Assembly: GCA_905214615.1 (NCBI GenBank)
Contig: CAJMMX010000030.1
Span: 1-26,863 of the forward strand
Source: an uncultured bacterium
GTDB taxonomy: Bacteria > Actinomycetota > Coriobacteriia > Coriobacteriales > Coriobacteriaceae
Length of the DNA stretch: 26,863 nucleotides
Direction of reading: 5' to 3'
In this document: one piece after another, positions 17,306-24,375 of the stretch
Numbering within the stretch: the stretch's first letter is position 1
How the letters are laid out: each line of letters opens with the position of its first letter
Made by a program: the position numbers and the translations under genes
The notes under the pieces: generated by a model
What the model was told of the DNA's origin: nothing
The model's input: the letters and a program-made list of their open reading frames with translations, nothing else
Database searches by the model: none

Positions 17306-17904
17306 TAGCGCTCAGTCCTTTCGCGAATCTTGCGGGCACGCTCCCCACGTTGTTTAGCCTTGCGCTTGGCGCGGGCCTCGTCACGGGCGTTAAGCTCGGC
17401 GGTCGCATCGACCTCACGAGCCGCGGGGCTCAAGAACATGTAACCGAAGAGCGCCAGCACCACACCGACCGTAATGCCGATATCGGCCACATTGAAGACG
17501 GGGAAGTCGATGAAGGTGGTGGCAATAAAATCGGTCACGAAGCCAAAGGCCAAACGATCGATAGCGTTGCCGATAGCACCACCCGCAACAATCGCCATGC
17601 CCACAACCTCAAGATGGGCGAGCTGAGGTGCACGAACGAGGTACACGGCAATAGCGATAATGACCGCCAACGCCAGCACGGCAAACGCGATGCCATGCCC
17701 CTCGCCCATGCTAAAGGCAGCACCGATATTGCGGACAAACATAAAGTCGAAAACACCGGGGATGACGGTCACATGCAAGGCGTCGCCCACGGCACGAACC
17801 GCAAGCTTGGTCAGCTGGTCAACAAGCAGCACAACCAACGCCACCCCACCAGCAACACCCAACCGCCAACGCAAAGGCGGCGTCATATCCGCACCACGAC
17901 CCAA
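17305..17904 (-). CDS. lspA: Lipoprotein signal peptidase (signal peptidase II)
   Basis: A 199-aa aspartyl protease of the membrane that removes lipoprotein signal peptides after lipidation. Four helices are visible; catalytic Asp residues lie in GGAIGNAIDRL and FNVADIGI, and the N-terminal LLVDQLTKLAV motif is typical. The C-terminus has a ~25-residue highly basic tail (ARAKRKAKQRGERARK), unusual compared with ~160-aa homologues. Two starts are possible: a TTG at 17904 with AGGGG about 8 nt upstream, used here, or the ATG at 17886 with a weak site. A possible -10, TATAAG, lies at 17956-17961. Confidence 0.92.
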   Translation of the reverse strand: MGRGADMTPPLRWRLGVAGGVALVVLLVDQLTKLAVRAVGDALHVTVIPGVFDFMFVRNIGAAFSMGEGHGIAFAVLALAVIIAIAVYLVRAPQLAHLEVVGMAIVAGGAIGNAIDRLAFGFVTDFIATTFIDFPVFNVADIGITVGVVLALFGYMFLSPAAREVDATAELNARDEARAKRKAKQRGERARKIRERTER

Positions 17905-18016
17905 AGAAATCCCCTACCCTCAGATAATCAAATTCCGTTTAACGCAAATAACCATCTTATATTGCCACACGCAGAGCGCACGACACATTCGCTAACGTCA
18001 GATAAATAACCAGCAT

Positions 18017-18058
18017 AAAAGAAAGCGGCATTCCGGATAACGGAATGTCGCTTTTCTT
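18017..18058 (-). terminator. ileS terminator
   Basis: GAAAGCGGCATTCCG (18021-18035) pairs with CGGAATGTCGCTTTTC (18041-18056) through about 15 bp, with one G-U pair and a bulge and a 5-nt loop. It is flanked by A- and T-rich runs, so it may work in both directions. It lies 67 nt past the ileS stop. Confidence 0.75.
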
Positions 18059-18124
18059 CAGCGGAGCAAATGGACCGAAGGCGCCTAAATTCTCCCTATA
18101 AATAAAATGCCGAGTTACCGTGCC

Positions 18125-20926
18125 TTAAAGGGCATTCGCGCAGCGCTTGCAAATGTGAGCGTGGCCGTTGTACTCGCCGACGGTGGTGCGGTAGTTCCAG
18201 CAACGGTCGCAGCACTCGCCCTCGGCAGCATCGATGGCAACAGAAAGCTCCTCGCCCTGGGTAAGCTCAACATCGGAGACGATGTAGAACTCGGCCAGGT
18301 CGACGGCCTTGTCGCCGGTCAGCAGCGCATACATTTCGGCGGGAACGACCGCCTTGACGCGGACCTGCTGGCTCTTGGTGAAGGTGCCGGCGGAGCGGGC
18401 ATCCTCAAGGGCCTTGGTCACGACGCTACGGAGCTCGAGTGAAGCCTCGAGCACGCCCTCAAACTCGTTGGCCTCGTCGACCGTGATGGGCGACTTGTAC
18501 CAATCGAGCAGCGCGGCGTACTTCTGGTGATCGACGCAGCCGGCGGGCGCATAGGCCATGGCCTCGTCGACCGTATAGGACAAGATCGGCTGCAGGTCGC
18601 GCATGAGCATCGAGAAGAGCTCGGCGAGCACGGTCTGGGCGCTGCGACGCTCGAGCGAGCCGGGCTTCTCACAGTACAGACGGTCCTTCAGGGCGTCGAG
18701 GTACACGTTGGAAAGCTCGGTAACCACGAAGTCGTAAAGCGCACGGTAAGCGCGCGGGAACTCGTAGCAAGAGTAAGCATCGTCGACCTCGGCCTGGACC
18801 TGGGTCAGACGGGCAACCATGAGCTTGTCGAGCGGCAGCAGGTCGGCAAAAGCGACGCCGTCGGTCTCGGGCTCAAACTGGCCCTCAAGCTCGGAGAGCA
18901 GGAAGCGCAGCGTGTTGCGGAAACGACGGTAGGCATCGGACGTACGAGCGAGAATCTCGTGGTCGATGGAAACGTCGGAGCTGGTGTCGACCGAGGCGAC
19001 CCACAGGCGGATGATGTCGGCGCCCATCTCGTCACAGACCTTATTGGGGTCGATGACGTTGCCAAGCGACTTGGACATCTTACGGCCCTGGCCGTCGAGG
19101 GTGAAGCCCTGCGAGACGACCGCCTTGTACGGAGCGTGGCCGTTGGCGCCCACCGAGGTAAGCAGCGAGCTCTGGAACCAACCGCGGTGCTGGTCGGAGC
19201 CCTCGAGGTACACATCCGCCGGATACTCCAGCTCGGGACGGTACTCGCAGACGGCCTTCCAGGAAACGCCGGAATCCCACCACACGTCGAGGATGTCCTT
19301 ATCGGCCTTGAGGTGATGGCCGCCGCACTTGGGGCAGACGCAGGCCTCGCCCAGGTAGCTCTCGGGAGCGTCGGTGAACCAGGCGTCGGAGCCCTTATCG
19401 TGGAAGAGCTTGATGACGGCGTCGAGCGTGGCGTCGTTCATGACCTTCTCGCCGCAGTCGGCGCAGGTGTAGCTGGGGATAGGCACGCCCCAGTTGCGCT
19501 GACGGCTGATGCACCAGTCGGGACGCTGCTCGACCATGGCGCCAATGCGGTTGGCGGCATGCGCCGGATACCATTTAACGTTCTCGCGGACCTCCTTGCC
19601 AGCCTGCTCGCGCAAGCCAGTCTTGTCCATCGAGACAAACCACTGGTCGGTAGCACGGAAGAGCACCGGGTGCTTGCAGCGCCAGCAGTGCGGATAGCTG
19701 TGCGTGATCTTCTTCTCGAGGACCAGGGTGCCGCGCTCACGCAGGAACTCGATAATGTGAGGGTTGGCCTCGTCGGTATCCATACCGCTGAAGGGGCCAC
19801 CGGTGCCAAACTCCTCACCGGTGTAGAACTTGCCGTCGTCGTCGACCGGCATGCAGATGTCGGTGATGCCCTCCTTGAGGCAGGCAAAGTAGTCGTCGAC
19901 GCCGTGGCCGGGCGAGTTGTGGACGATACCGGTACCGTCATCGACACCGACGTAATCGGCCAGCAGCGCCACGCCCTCAACGCCGTCAAAGATCGGCTGC
20001 TTGTAGTGGATGTGGTGGAAGGTCTCGGCGGGAACCACATAGGGCTTGCCGTCGACCATAACCGGGGTGTACTCCCAGCCAAACTCCTCGCAGCACTTGG
20101 GAGCCAGGTCCTCGAGCATGACCTCGGCACGGCCCTCGTGCTCAACGGCGACATAGGCGGCGCCGGGCTTGAGGGAAACGGCCTGGTCGGAGGGGATGGT
20201 CCACGGCGTGGTCGTCCAGATGATAAAGTCGACCGGGCCGTCGAAGTCCTCGAGGCCGGCGGGCTTGGAAGTCATCTCAAAGCGCACGAAGATGGACGGG
20301 CTCGTCTCGTCGGAGTACTCAATCTCGGCCTCGGCCAGCGCGGTATGGCAGTGCTTGCACCAGTGAACCGGCTTGTGGCCGCGATAGATCATACCCTTAT
20401 CGAACATGGCCTTAAAGACCTCGATGTCGGCGGCGTCATGCTGGTGATAGAGCGTCAGGTAGGGGTTGTCCCAGTCGCCGAGCACGCCCAAGCGACGGAA
20501 ACCGGCCTTCTGAAGCTCAATGTTCTCGACAGCGAACTCGTTGCAGAGCTCACGAATCTTGGCCGTGGGGGTCTGGTTGAACTTCTCGGTGCCAAGCTTC
20601 TCCTCGACCTTGTGCTCGATCGGCTGGCCGTGGCAGTCCCAACCGGGGACGTAGGGAACCTCATAGCCCTGCATCATCCAGTAGCGGTTGATCATGTCCT
20701 TAGAAATCTTGTTCATGGCGTGGCCGATGTGGATCGGACCGTTGGCGTACGGAGGGCCGTCGTGCAGCACGAACTTCTTGTGACCCTCGTTCTTCTTCAG
20801 AACTTGCTCGTAGACCTTGTTGTCCTGCCAGTCCTTGAGTCGCTTGGGCTCGGACTTGGAAAGACCGGCACGCATGGGAAAACCGGTTTTGGGCAGATTC
20901 ATCGTCTGCTTGTACTCGTTTGCCAC
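18125..20926 (-). CDS. ileS: Isoleucine--tRNA ligase
   Basis: A 933-aa class I synthetase that charges tRNA-Ile. The HIGH motif is in PPYANGPIHIGHAMNK (~60), the CP1 editing domain follows with WTTTPWTIPSDQA (~215) and the KMSKS loop is RKMSKSLGNV (~615). A C-terminal zinc ribbon CCDRCW...CKRC ends the protein. The start is a GTG at 20926 with AAAGGGG about 5 nt upstream; an ATG eight codons later is the alternative. Upstream lies a T-box leader, so expression should rise when tRNA-Ile is uncharged. Confidence 0.97.
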   Translation of the reverse strand: MANEYKQTMNLPKTGFPMRAGLSKSEPKRLKDWQDNKVYEQVLKKNEGHKKFVLHDGPPYANGPIHIGHAMNKISKDMINRYWMMQGYEVPYVPGWDCHGQPIEHKVEEKLGTEKFNQTPTAKIRELCNEFAVENIELQKAGFRRLGVLGDWDNPYLTLYHQHDAADIEVFKAMFDKGMIYRGHKPVHWCKHCHTALAEAEIEYSDETSPSIFVRFEMTSKPAGLEDFDGPVDFIIWTTTPWTIPSDQAVSLKPGAAYVAVEHEGRAEVMLEDLAPKCCEEFGWEYTPVMVDGKPYVVPAETFHHIHYKQPIFDGVEGVALLADYVGVDDGTGIVHNSPGHGVDDYFACLKEGITDICMPVDDDGKFYTGEEFGTGGPFSGMDTDEANPHIIEFLRERGTLVLEKKITHSYPHCWRCKHPVLFRATDQWFVSMDKTGLREQAGKEVRENVKWYPAHAANRIGAMVEQRPDWCISRQRNWGVPIPSYTCADCGEKVMNDATLDAVIKLFHDKGSDAWFTDAPESYLGEACVCPKCGGHHLKADKDILDVWWDSGVSWKAVCEYRPELEYPADVYLEGSDQHRGWFQSSLLTSVGANGHAPYKAVVSQGFTLDGQGRKMSKSLGNVIDPNKVCDEMGADIIRLWVASVDTSSDVSIDHEILARTSDAYRRFRNTLRFLLSELEGQFEPETDGVAFADLLPLDKLMVARLTQVQAEVDDAYSCYEFPRAYRALYDFVVTELSNVYLDALKDRLYCEKPGSLERRSAQTVLAELFSMLMRDLQPILSYTVDEAMAYAPAGCVDHQKYAALLDWYKSPITVDEANEFEGVLEASLELRSVVTKALEDARSAGTFTKSQQVRVKAVVPAEMYALLTGDKAVDLAEFYIVSDVELTQGEELSVAIDAAEGECCDRCWNYRTTVGEYNGHAHICKRCANAL

Positions 20927-20969
20927 GGTACCCCTTTCATGTCGTGGGCGCGCACGCCCGTTGGGCACC

Positions 20970-21006
20970 AAAAAAGCGCCCGTCCCTACAAGCTGGGACG
21001 AAGCGC
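20970..21006 (-). terminator. Regulated terminator inside the ileS T-box
   Basis: CGTCCC and GGGACG form the upper stem and GCGC/GCGC the lower stem, with TTTTTT at 20970-20975. It is mutually exclusive with the antiterminator because both need 20990-20997. Confidence 0.85.
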
Positions 21007-21270
21007 CACAAAACGGGCCGTGTGCCCGCAAAAGCTCTTCGCTTAACCACCCAGCTTAGATGCCCTCGCCCGCATTACAGCGCGCTCGCATCCGTTACTC
21101 GGCTGGCCTGTATCGACGACCATCTCGGCGATGTCTACTAAGACGAACCTACGCGGCACGTCCGTTGGGACCGCAGCTCCGGGGTGATTTTCATCGGTCG
21201 CATGCACGGGTTCTCAGCGCTCCCCGCTCTCTGTAGCATGCGGACGGCCGACTACTCGTCCCCATCAACG
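20970..21270 (-). promoter_or_regulatory. T-box riboswitch (transcriptional attenuator) of ileS, Ile AUC specifier
   Basis: On the minus strand the leader shows a full Stem I: GATGGGG base, AGTA (21253-21256), AGAGAG (21227-21232), GCTGAGAA (21211-21218) and the specifier ATC (21186-21188) followed by the expected purine A. The T-box is TGGGTGGTTAAGCG (21040-21053), whose TGGT can pair with the ACCA end of tRNA. AAGCTGGG (21050-21057) pairs perfectly with CCCAGCTT (20990-20997) to form the antiterminator. That second arm also lies within the terminator at 20970-21006 (GCGCTTCGTCCC / GGGACGGGCGC plus TTTTTT). The element thus controls transcription. A -10-like CATACT is at 21280-21285; no clear -35 is seen. 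Confidence 0.9.
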
Positions 21271-21412
21271 CTTATGCGGAGTATGCTAGCACGTTCCGCA
21301 CCGGCGAAAAACCCTCAACACTGGTTTTATACGTTCGAAATTTCTTGCGGCCGTGGACCTTCTCTTGGAGCAAAATACCTGTAAGCACTTTATCGAACGA
21401 AAGAAGATTGCT

Positions 21413-22495
21413 ATGCGCACGATCGGAATGAGCGACTATACCGTTGGCGAAGACTGCTTTGACGAGCTGCACGGCGCGTTGGCCGAGTACGGAGCAACCA
21501 AGGTCGCCATCATTGGTGGTAAACGAGCACTGGCCGCAGCACTTCCCGGTATCGAAGCTGCGCTGGCAGGTACCGACGTCGAGATTCTGGAGACGCGCGT
21601 CTACGGCACCAACAGTACGCGCGCAAATATCGCCAAGGTCGTAAACTCCCCTGCCTGCCAGGAAGCCGACGTGCTCATCGCATGCGGCGGCGGCAAGGCG
21701 CTCGACACCGTGAAGACCGCTGCCATTGAGCTCAAGAAGATCGTCTTCACCGTCCCGACGATCTGTTCCAACTGCTCCGCCGCGACCGCCATTGCCGTTG
21801 TCTACAACGACGACGGCTCGCTCGAGGGCTATTCGTACCCTAACTGACCTGCGCATATCTTTATCAACCCCAAGATCATCGCCGAGGCTCTGGCGGAGTA
21901 CTTCTGGGCCGGCGTGGGTGATGCCCTGTCCAAGCAGTCCGAGGTCGAGTACGCCACGAGCGCCGGCAACCTGGAGCACACGGCAGGCCTTGGCCTAGCA
22001 CTCGCCCACACCTGCTCCGAGCCGCTGTTTACCTTTGGCGTCCAGGGTCTTGAGGACGTGCGCCAGGACCAGTCGACCGAAGCCGTCAAGCAGATCGCGC
22101 TCGACATCGTGGTCAACACGGGCTACGTCTCCAACCTGACCAACCAAAACGATTACTACTACAACTCGAGCGTGGCGCACGCGTTCTACAACGCTTCCTG
22201 CAGCATTCCGCGCGAGGGCTCCTACCTGCACGGCGAGGTCGTAAGCCTGGGTGTGCTGGTACTGTTCGCCTATACGGGCGATACCGAGAACCTTGAGCGC
22301 TACGCCGCCTTTAACAATCAGATGGGCCTGCCCGTGACGCTTGAGCAGGTCGGGCTTTCCGAGGCTGATATCCCTGCCCTGTGCGAGTACGCGCACGCCA
22401 CCAACGAATGGAAGCAAGGCAACCCGGAGCCCTTCACCGACGAAAAGTTCGACGCCGCCATCAAGGCTGCCAACACCTACGGCCACACACTCTAG
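21413..22495 (+). pseudogene. Iron-containing alcohol/glycerol dehydrogenase, interrupted by an in-frame stop
   Basis: A reading frame of 360 codons encoding a GldA-like NAD-dependent dehydrogenase, broken by TGA at 21845-21847 after EGYSYPN. The same frame resumes with PAHIFINPKIIAEAL, so no bases are missing. NAD-binding ACGGGKALDTV lies at ~95, and metal ligands are visible downstream: Asp in GVGDALSK, His in SVAHAFYNA and His in SYLHGEVVSLG. A C-to-T change of a CGA Arg codon would explain the stop. The start has only a weak AAAGAAG site. Unless read through or a sequencing error, it makes a ~144-aa fragment without metal ligands. Family is clear; substrate is not. Confidence 0.8.
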
Positions 22496-22504
22496 AACTG
22501 GCCC

Positions 22505-22547
22505 AAAACCACCACAAAGGGGACAGGCACCTTTGTGGTGGTTTTTT
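22505..22547 (+). repeat. 41-bp palindromic repeat copy 2, also dehydrogenase terminator
   Basis: Perfect 16-bp arms AAAACCACCACAAAGG (22505-22520) and CCTTTGTGGTGGTTTT (22530-22545) surround GGACAGGCA, followed by a T-run to 22547. It is 9 nt after the dehydrogenase stop and is the reverse complement of the copy at 14865-14905 apart from one base. Confidence 0.88.
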
Positions 22548-22566
22548 ATTGCTCCAGCATTCAGTT

Positions 22567-22614
22567 CGTACTCGAACCCGATTCTTTACGAGAAAGGGTT
22601 CGGGTACGTTTTTT
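22567..22614 (+). terminator. Second tandem terminator
   Basis: CGTACTCGAACCC (22567-22579) pairs with GGGTTCGGGTACG (22596-22608), one G-U pair, with a nested TTCT/AGAA stem in the loop, followed by TTTTTT (22609-22614). Confidence 0.85.
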
Positions 22615-22669
22615 GTTTATCGGAAATTCTGCGGAAGGACTACTCGGAACGGCAAACAGGAACGAACAG

Positions 22670-22711
22670 AGGCAGGGTATCATCGTGGTGATGGTATCCT
22701 GCCTTTTGTTT
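22670..22711 (+). terminator. Third tandem terminator, possible element boundary
   Basis: AGGCAGGGTATCATC (22670-22684) and GATGGTATCCTGCCT (22690-22704) pair along all 15 positions, including G-U pairs, with loop GTGGT and then TTTTGTTTT. The surrounding sequence no longer looks like backbone coding DNA. Confidence 0.75.
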
Positions 22712-22716
22712 TGCGG

Positions 22717-22745
22717 GATCAAGGTCGCTTTGTGCGAACTTGATC
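22717..22745. repeat. Inverted repeat next to oriT-like region
   Basis: GATCAAG-g-TCGC and GCGA-a-CTTGATC form an 11-bp arm pair with one mismatch and a 5-nt loop. CCCCC (22748-22752) and GGGGG (22767-22771) form another potential stem just after it. Both lie between the third terminator and the oriT-like core and may be protein-binding sites. Confidence 0.6.
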
Positions 22746-22777
22746 GTCCCCCTATATGGCGCGTTTGGGGGTAATCG

Positions 22778-22907
22778 CTGCGTACGTGCGTACCGGGAGC
22801 CTGTACACCTCTGACAAGGTGTAACACACTAGACTTTGTGCCAAAGTCTGTGTGCCAAGGGGCCAAGCCCATTAGAATCCCTGCGGAGCGTGTACGCACG
22901 TACGCAG
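22778..22907 (-). other. oriT: Putative MOBV-type origin of transfer (oriT) enclosed by 16-bp inverted repeats
   Basis: On the minus strand the sequence reads AGACTTTG-gca-CAAAGTCT, then AGTGTGTTA, the same layout as the pMV158/MobM oriT, where a hairpin ACTTT...AAAGT precedes the nick site TAGTGTG/TTA. The implied nick is between 22825 and 22824 on the minus strand. The hairpin is extended by CACAC/GTGTG (22825-22829 / 22850-22854), and a second stem TACACCT/AGGTGTA lies at 22804-22823. Perfect 16-bp arms CTGCGTACGTGCGTAC and GTACGCACGTACGCAG close the region. No relaxase gene is present in the window. Similarity is from memory of the nick consensus. Confidence 0.65.
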
Positions 22908-22956
22908 AAAAATGGCAAAATTTCACTATATCGGGGTGTTCTTTCATGGAGGAGTG

Positions 22957-22965
22957 TGGTATACT
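22957..22965 (+). promoter_or_regulatory. Extended -10 promoter of the peptidase-E-like gene
   Basis: TGG followed by TATACT (22960-22965) makes an extended -10 element, 42 nt upstream of the ATG. No strong -35 is visible. Confidence 0.5.
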
Positions 22966-23007
22966 CGGCTTAACCCAGTAAATCGGAGTTTGACGAGGTA
23001 AAAGAAT

Positions 23008-23625
23008 ATGAATGGAAAACATCTATTTCTTACATCTGCAGGGTTGACCGATAAGATGAAAGAGAAATTCTTTGATATTATTGGAAAGTGTCCGAAGGAT
23101 GTGAAAGTGCTTTATATTCCAACAGCTGGCATTGAAACAGATGGTGCAAGAGAGTCGCTTGCAATATGTTTTCATGAACTCTTTCTAATGGGAATTCAGT
23201 ACGAAAATATATTAGTGTACAATCTGGAATTAATTCTTTCAAAAGACTATCAAAGAACCTATTCTTCGTATGTTACAACCCCGTTTATGCTTACAAGGCT
23301 ATTAACTTTTGAAGAATTAAACCAATTTGATGCTGTTTTTGTCAGTGGTGGTGATGTATCTGTGCTTTGTCGTGAAATGTCTAGAACTGGTTTTGATAGA
23401 ATACTTAATAATGCAATTAAAAACGGACTTATATATGTCGGAATCAGTGCAGGAAGTATGTATGCGGCGGGAAATTTAACAGATGGATTACATATTATTG
23501 ACAATCCTATTATCCCCCATTGGAATGGTTCTGAAACAACAGTATTACCGAACGGCAAAGATGAGATTAAGCTTGCTGATGGAAAAGCTGTTTATGTAGA
23601 GGATAATTACATGAGTGTAATATGA
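23008..23625 (+). CDS. Peptidase E-like protein (S51, class I glutamine amidotransferase fold)
   Basis: A 205-aa cytosolic protein of the S51 dipeptidase E family. The nucleophile elbow is in YVGISAGSMYAAG (~150, Ser between Ile and Ala), preceded by FVSGGDVSVLC (~112), both family hallmarks. Dipeptidase E cleaves Asp-X dipeptides, but relatives have other or unknown roles. GAGGT about 8 nt upstream supports the ATG. Base composition is strikingly AT-rich compared with the backbone and even with the recombinase, so it appears transferred from a low-GC Firmicute. It is the only cargo-like gene between the oriT-like region and the recombinase. Confidence 0.82.
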   Translation: MNGKHLFLTSAGLTDKMKEKFFDIIGKCPKDVKVLYIPTAGIETDGARESLAICFHELFLMGIQYENILVYNLELILSKDYQRTYSSYVTTPFMLTRLLTFEELNQFDAVFVSGGDVSVLCREMSRTGFDRILNNAIKNGLIYVGISAGSMYAAGNLTDGLHIIDNPIIPHWNGSETTVLPNGKDEIKLADGKAVYVEDNYMSVI

Positions 23626-23679
23626 TGCACATGTAGGATTAGTCAAATTCCAGTTTGCTGTACTCGTTCCTAGCAGGGT

Positions 23680-23745
23680 TTGGGGCAGGCACGCCCCAAC
23701 AAGAAGCTGTCCCAAAGGGGCAAGAATTTTCAAGAATTGAAAATT
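23680..23745. repeat. Two hairpins upstream of the tnpW-like gene
   Basis: TTGGGGC (23680-23686) pairs with GCCCCAA (23693-23699) around AGGCAC, and AATTTTCA (23725-23732) pairs with TGAAAATT (23738-23745) around AGAAT. No T-tract follows either one. They may be remnants of another transfer or regulatory region. Confidence 0.5.
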
Positions 23746-23827
23746 TGTGGCCACGGGACGATTCTTGCTCTCACGAAAACCCATACTTTTTGAAAAAACG
23801 CTTTTCGCAGCCAAAGGAGGATGCACC

Positions 23828-24292
23828 ATGAAAAAAGAGATCGAAGCCTTTGTCAACGCAGCCAACGAGCAGGAGTTGGAAGCCGCATGGAATAACCTCT
23901 CGGCAGAGGAACAGCGAGTTTTCGAGCAGCTCATGGAGGAAGACTCACCCGAAGATGCACTGGCATTTTTTGCCCAGCTGTATGACGATGCCCCGAAGGA
24001 GCAAGCCAGCGAAACCGTGAGCATCTCCGAAAACGAAATCTATTTCAAGCGGCAGCCCTTGACCGAAGAGCAGAAGAAGCACGGCTCCTATGTAGATGAG
24101 AACGGCAATCTCCATGTCAAGAACCTGTCTGCATTCTGGATTCCTGAACTGACCACCACGGAGAAAGTCGGTCACACCACCTACACCGTGACCGGCAGCT
24201 ATGAGGGCAAGGAATCCTTTTTGAAGAAACTGGAGCGCATTGTTGCCAAGAACGCCCAGCAAAAATTTGAAGATGAGGGTGCAGACGAATGA
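23828..24292 (+). CDS. TnpW-like transposon-encoded protein
   Basis: A 154-aa acidic protein with no membrane segment. Its C-terminal segment VGHTTYTVTGSYEGKESFLK (residues ~113-132) plus KLERI resembles TnpW proteins found next to large serine recombinases in clostridial mobile elements; the N-terminal half is helical and Glu-rich (EEQRVFEQLMEEDSPEDALA). AAAGGAGG about 6 nt before the ATG gives a strong start. Its stop overlaps a potential upstream ATG of the recombinase as ATGA. A helper or directionality role is possible but unproven. Confidence 0.65.
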   Translation: MKKEIEAFVNAANEQELEAAWNNLSAEEQRVFEQLMEEDSPEDALAFFAQLYDDAPKEQASETVSISENEIYFKRQPLTEEQKKHGSYVDENGNLHVKNLSAFWIPELTTTEKVGHTTYTVTGSYEGKESFLKKLERIVAKNAQQKFEDEGADE

Positions 24293-24375
24293 CAACTGCG
24301 TCCAATTCTGCTATACTTGACCCGGTAACCAATCCTGTACCGACAGTTGCTCCACAGAGTAAGGAGGACACAACA

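Noticed and set aside
18527..21046. 839-aa plus-strand open frame opposite ileS
   Set aside because: Same explanation: the complementary frame of ileS stays open because of codon bias, and it would cross the T-box leader.
21845..21847. TGA as a selenocysteine codon in the dehydrogenase
   Set aside because: The position is not a metal ligand or active-site residue and no SECIS-like hairpin was evident; a CGA nonsense mutation is simpler.
22567..22608. GGGTTCG-containing hairpin resembling a tRNA T-arm, as an attachment-site tRNA fragment
   Set aside because: The arms pair with each other over 13 bp and are followed by six T; a terminator explains it, and no acceptor or anticodon arm is present.
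22561..23022. 153-aa minus-strand frame across the oriT-like region
   Set aside because: It runs through two terminators and several inverted repeats, with no coding character.
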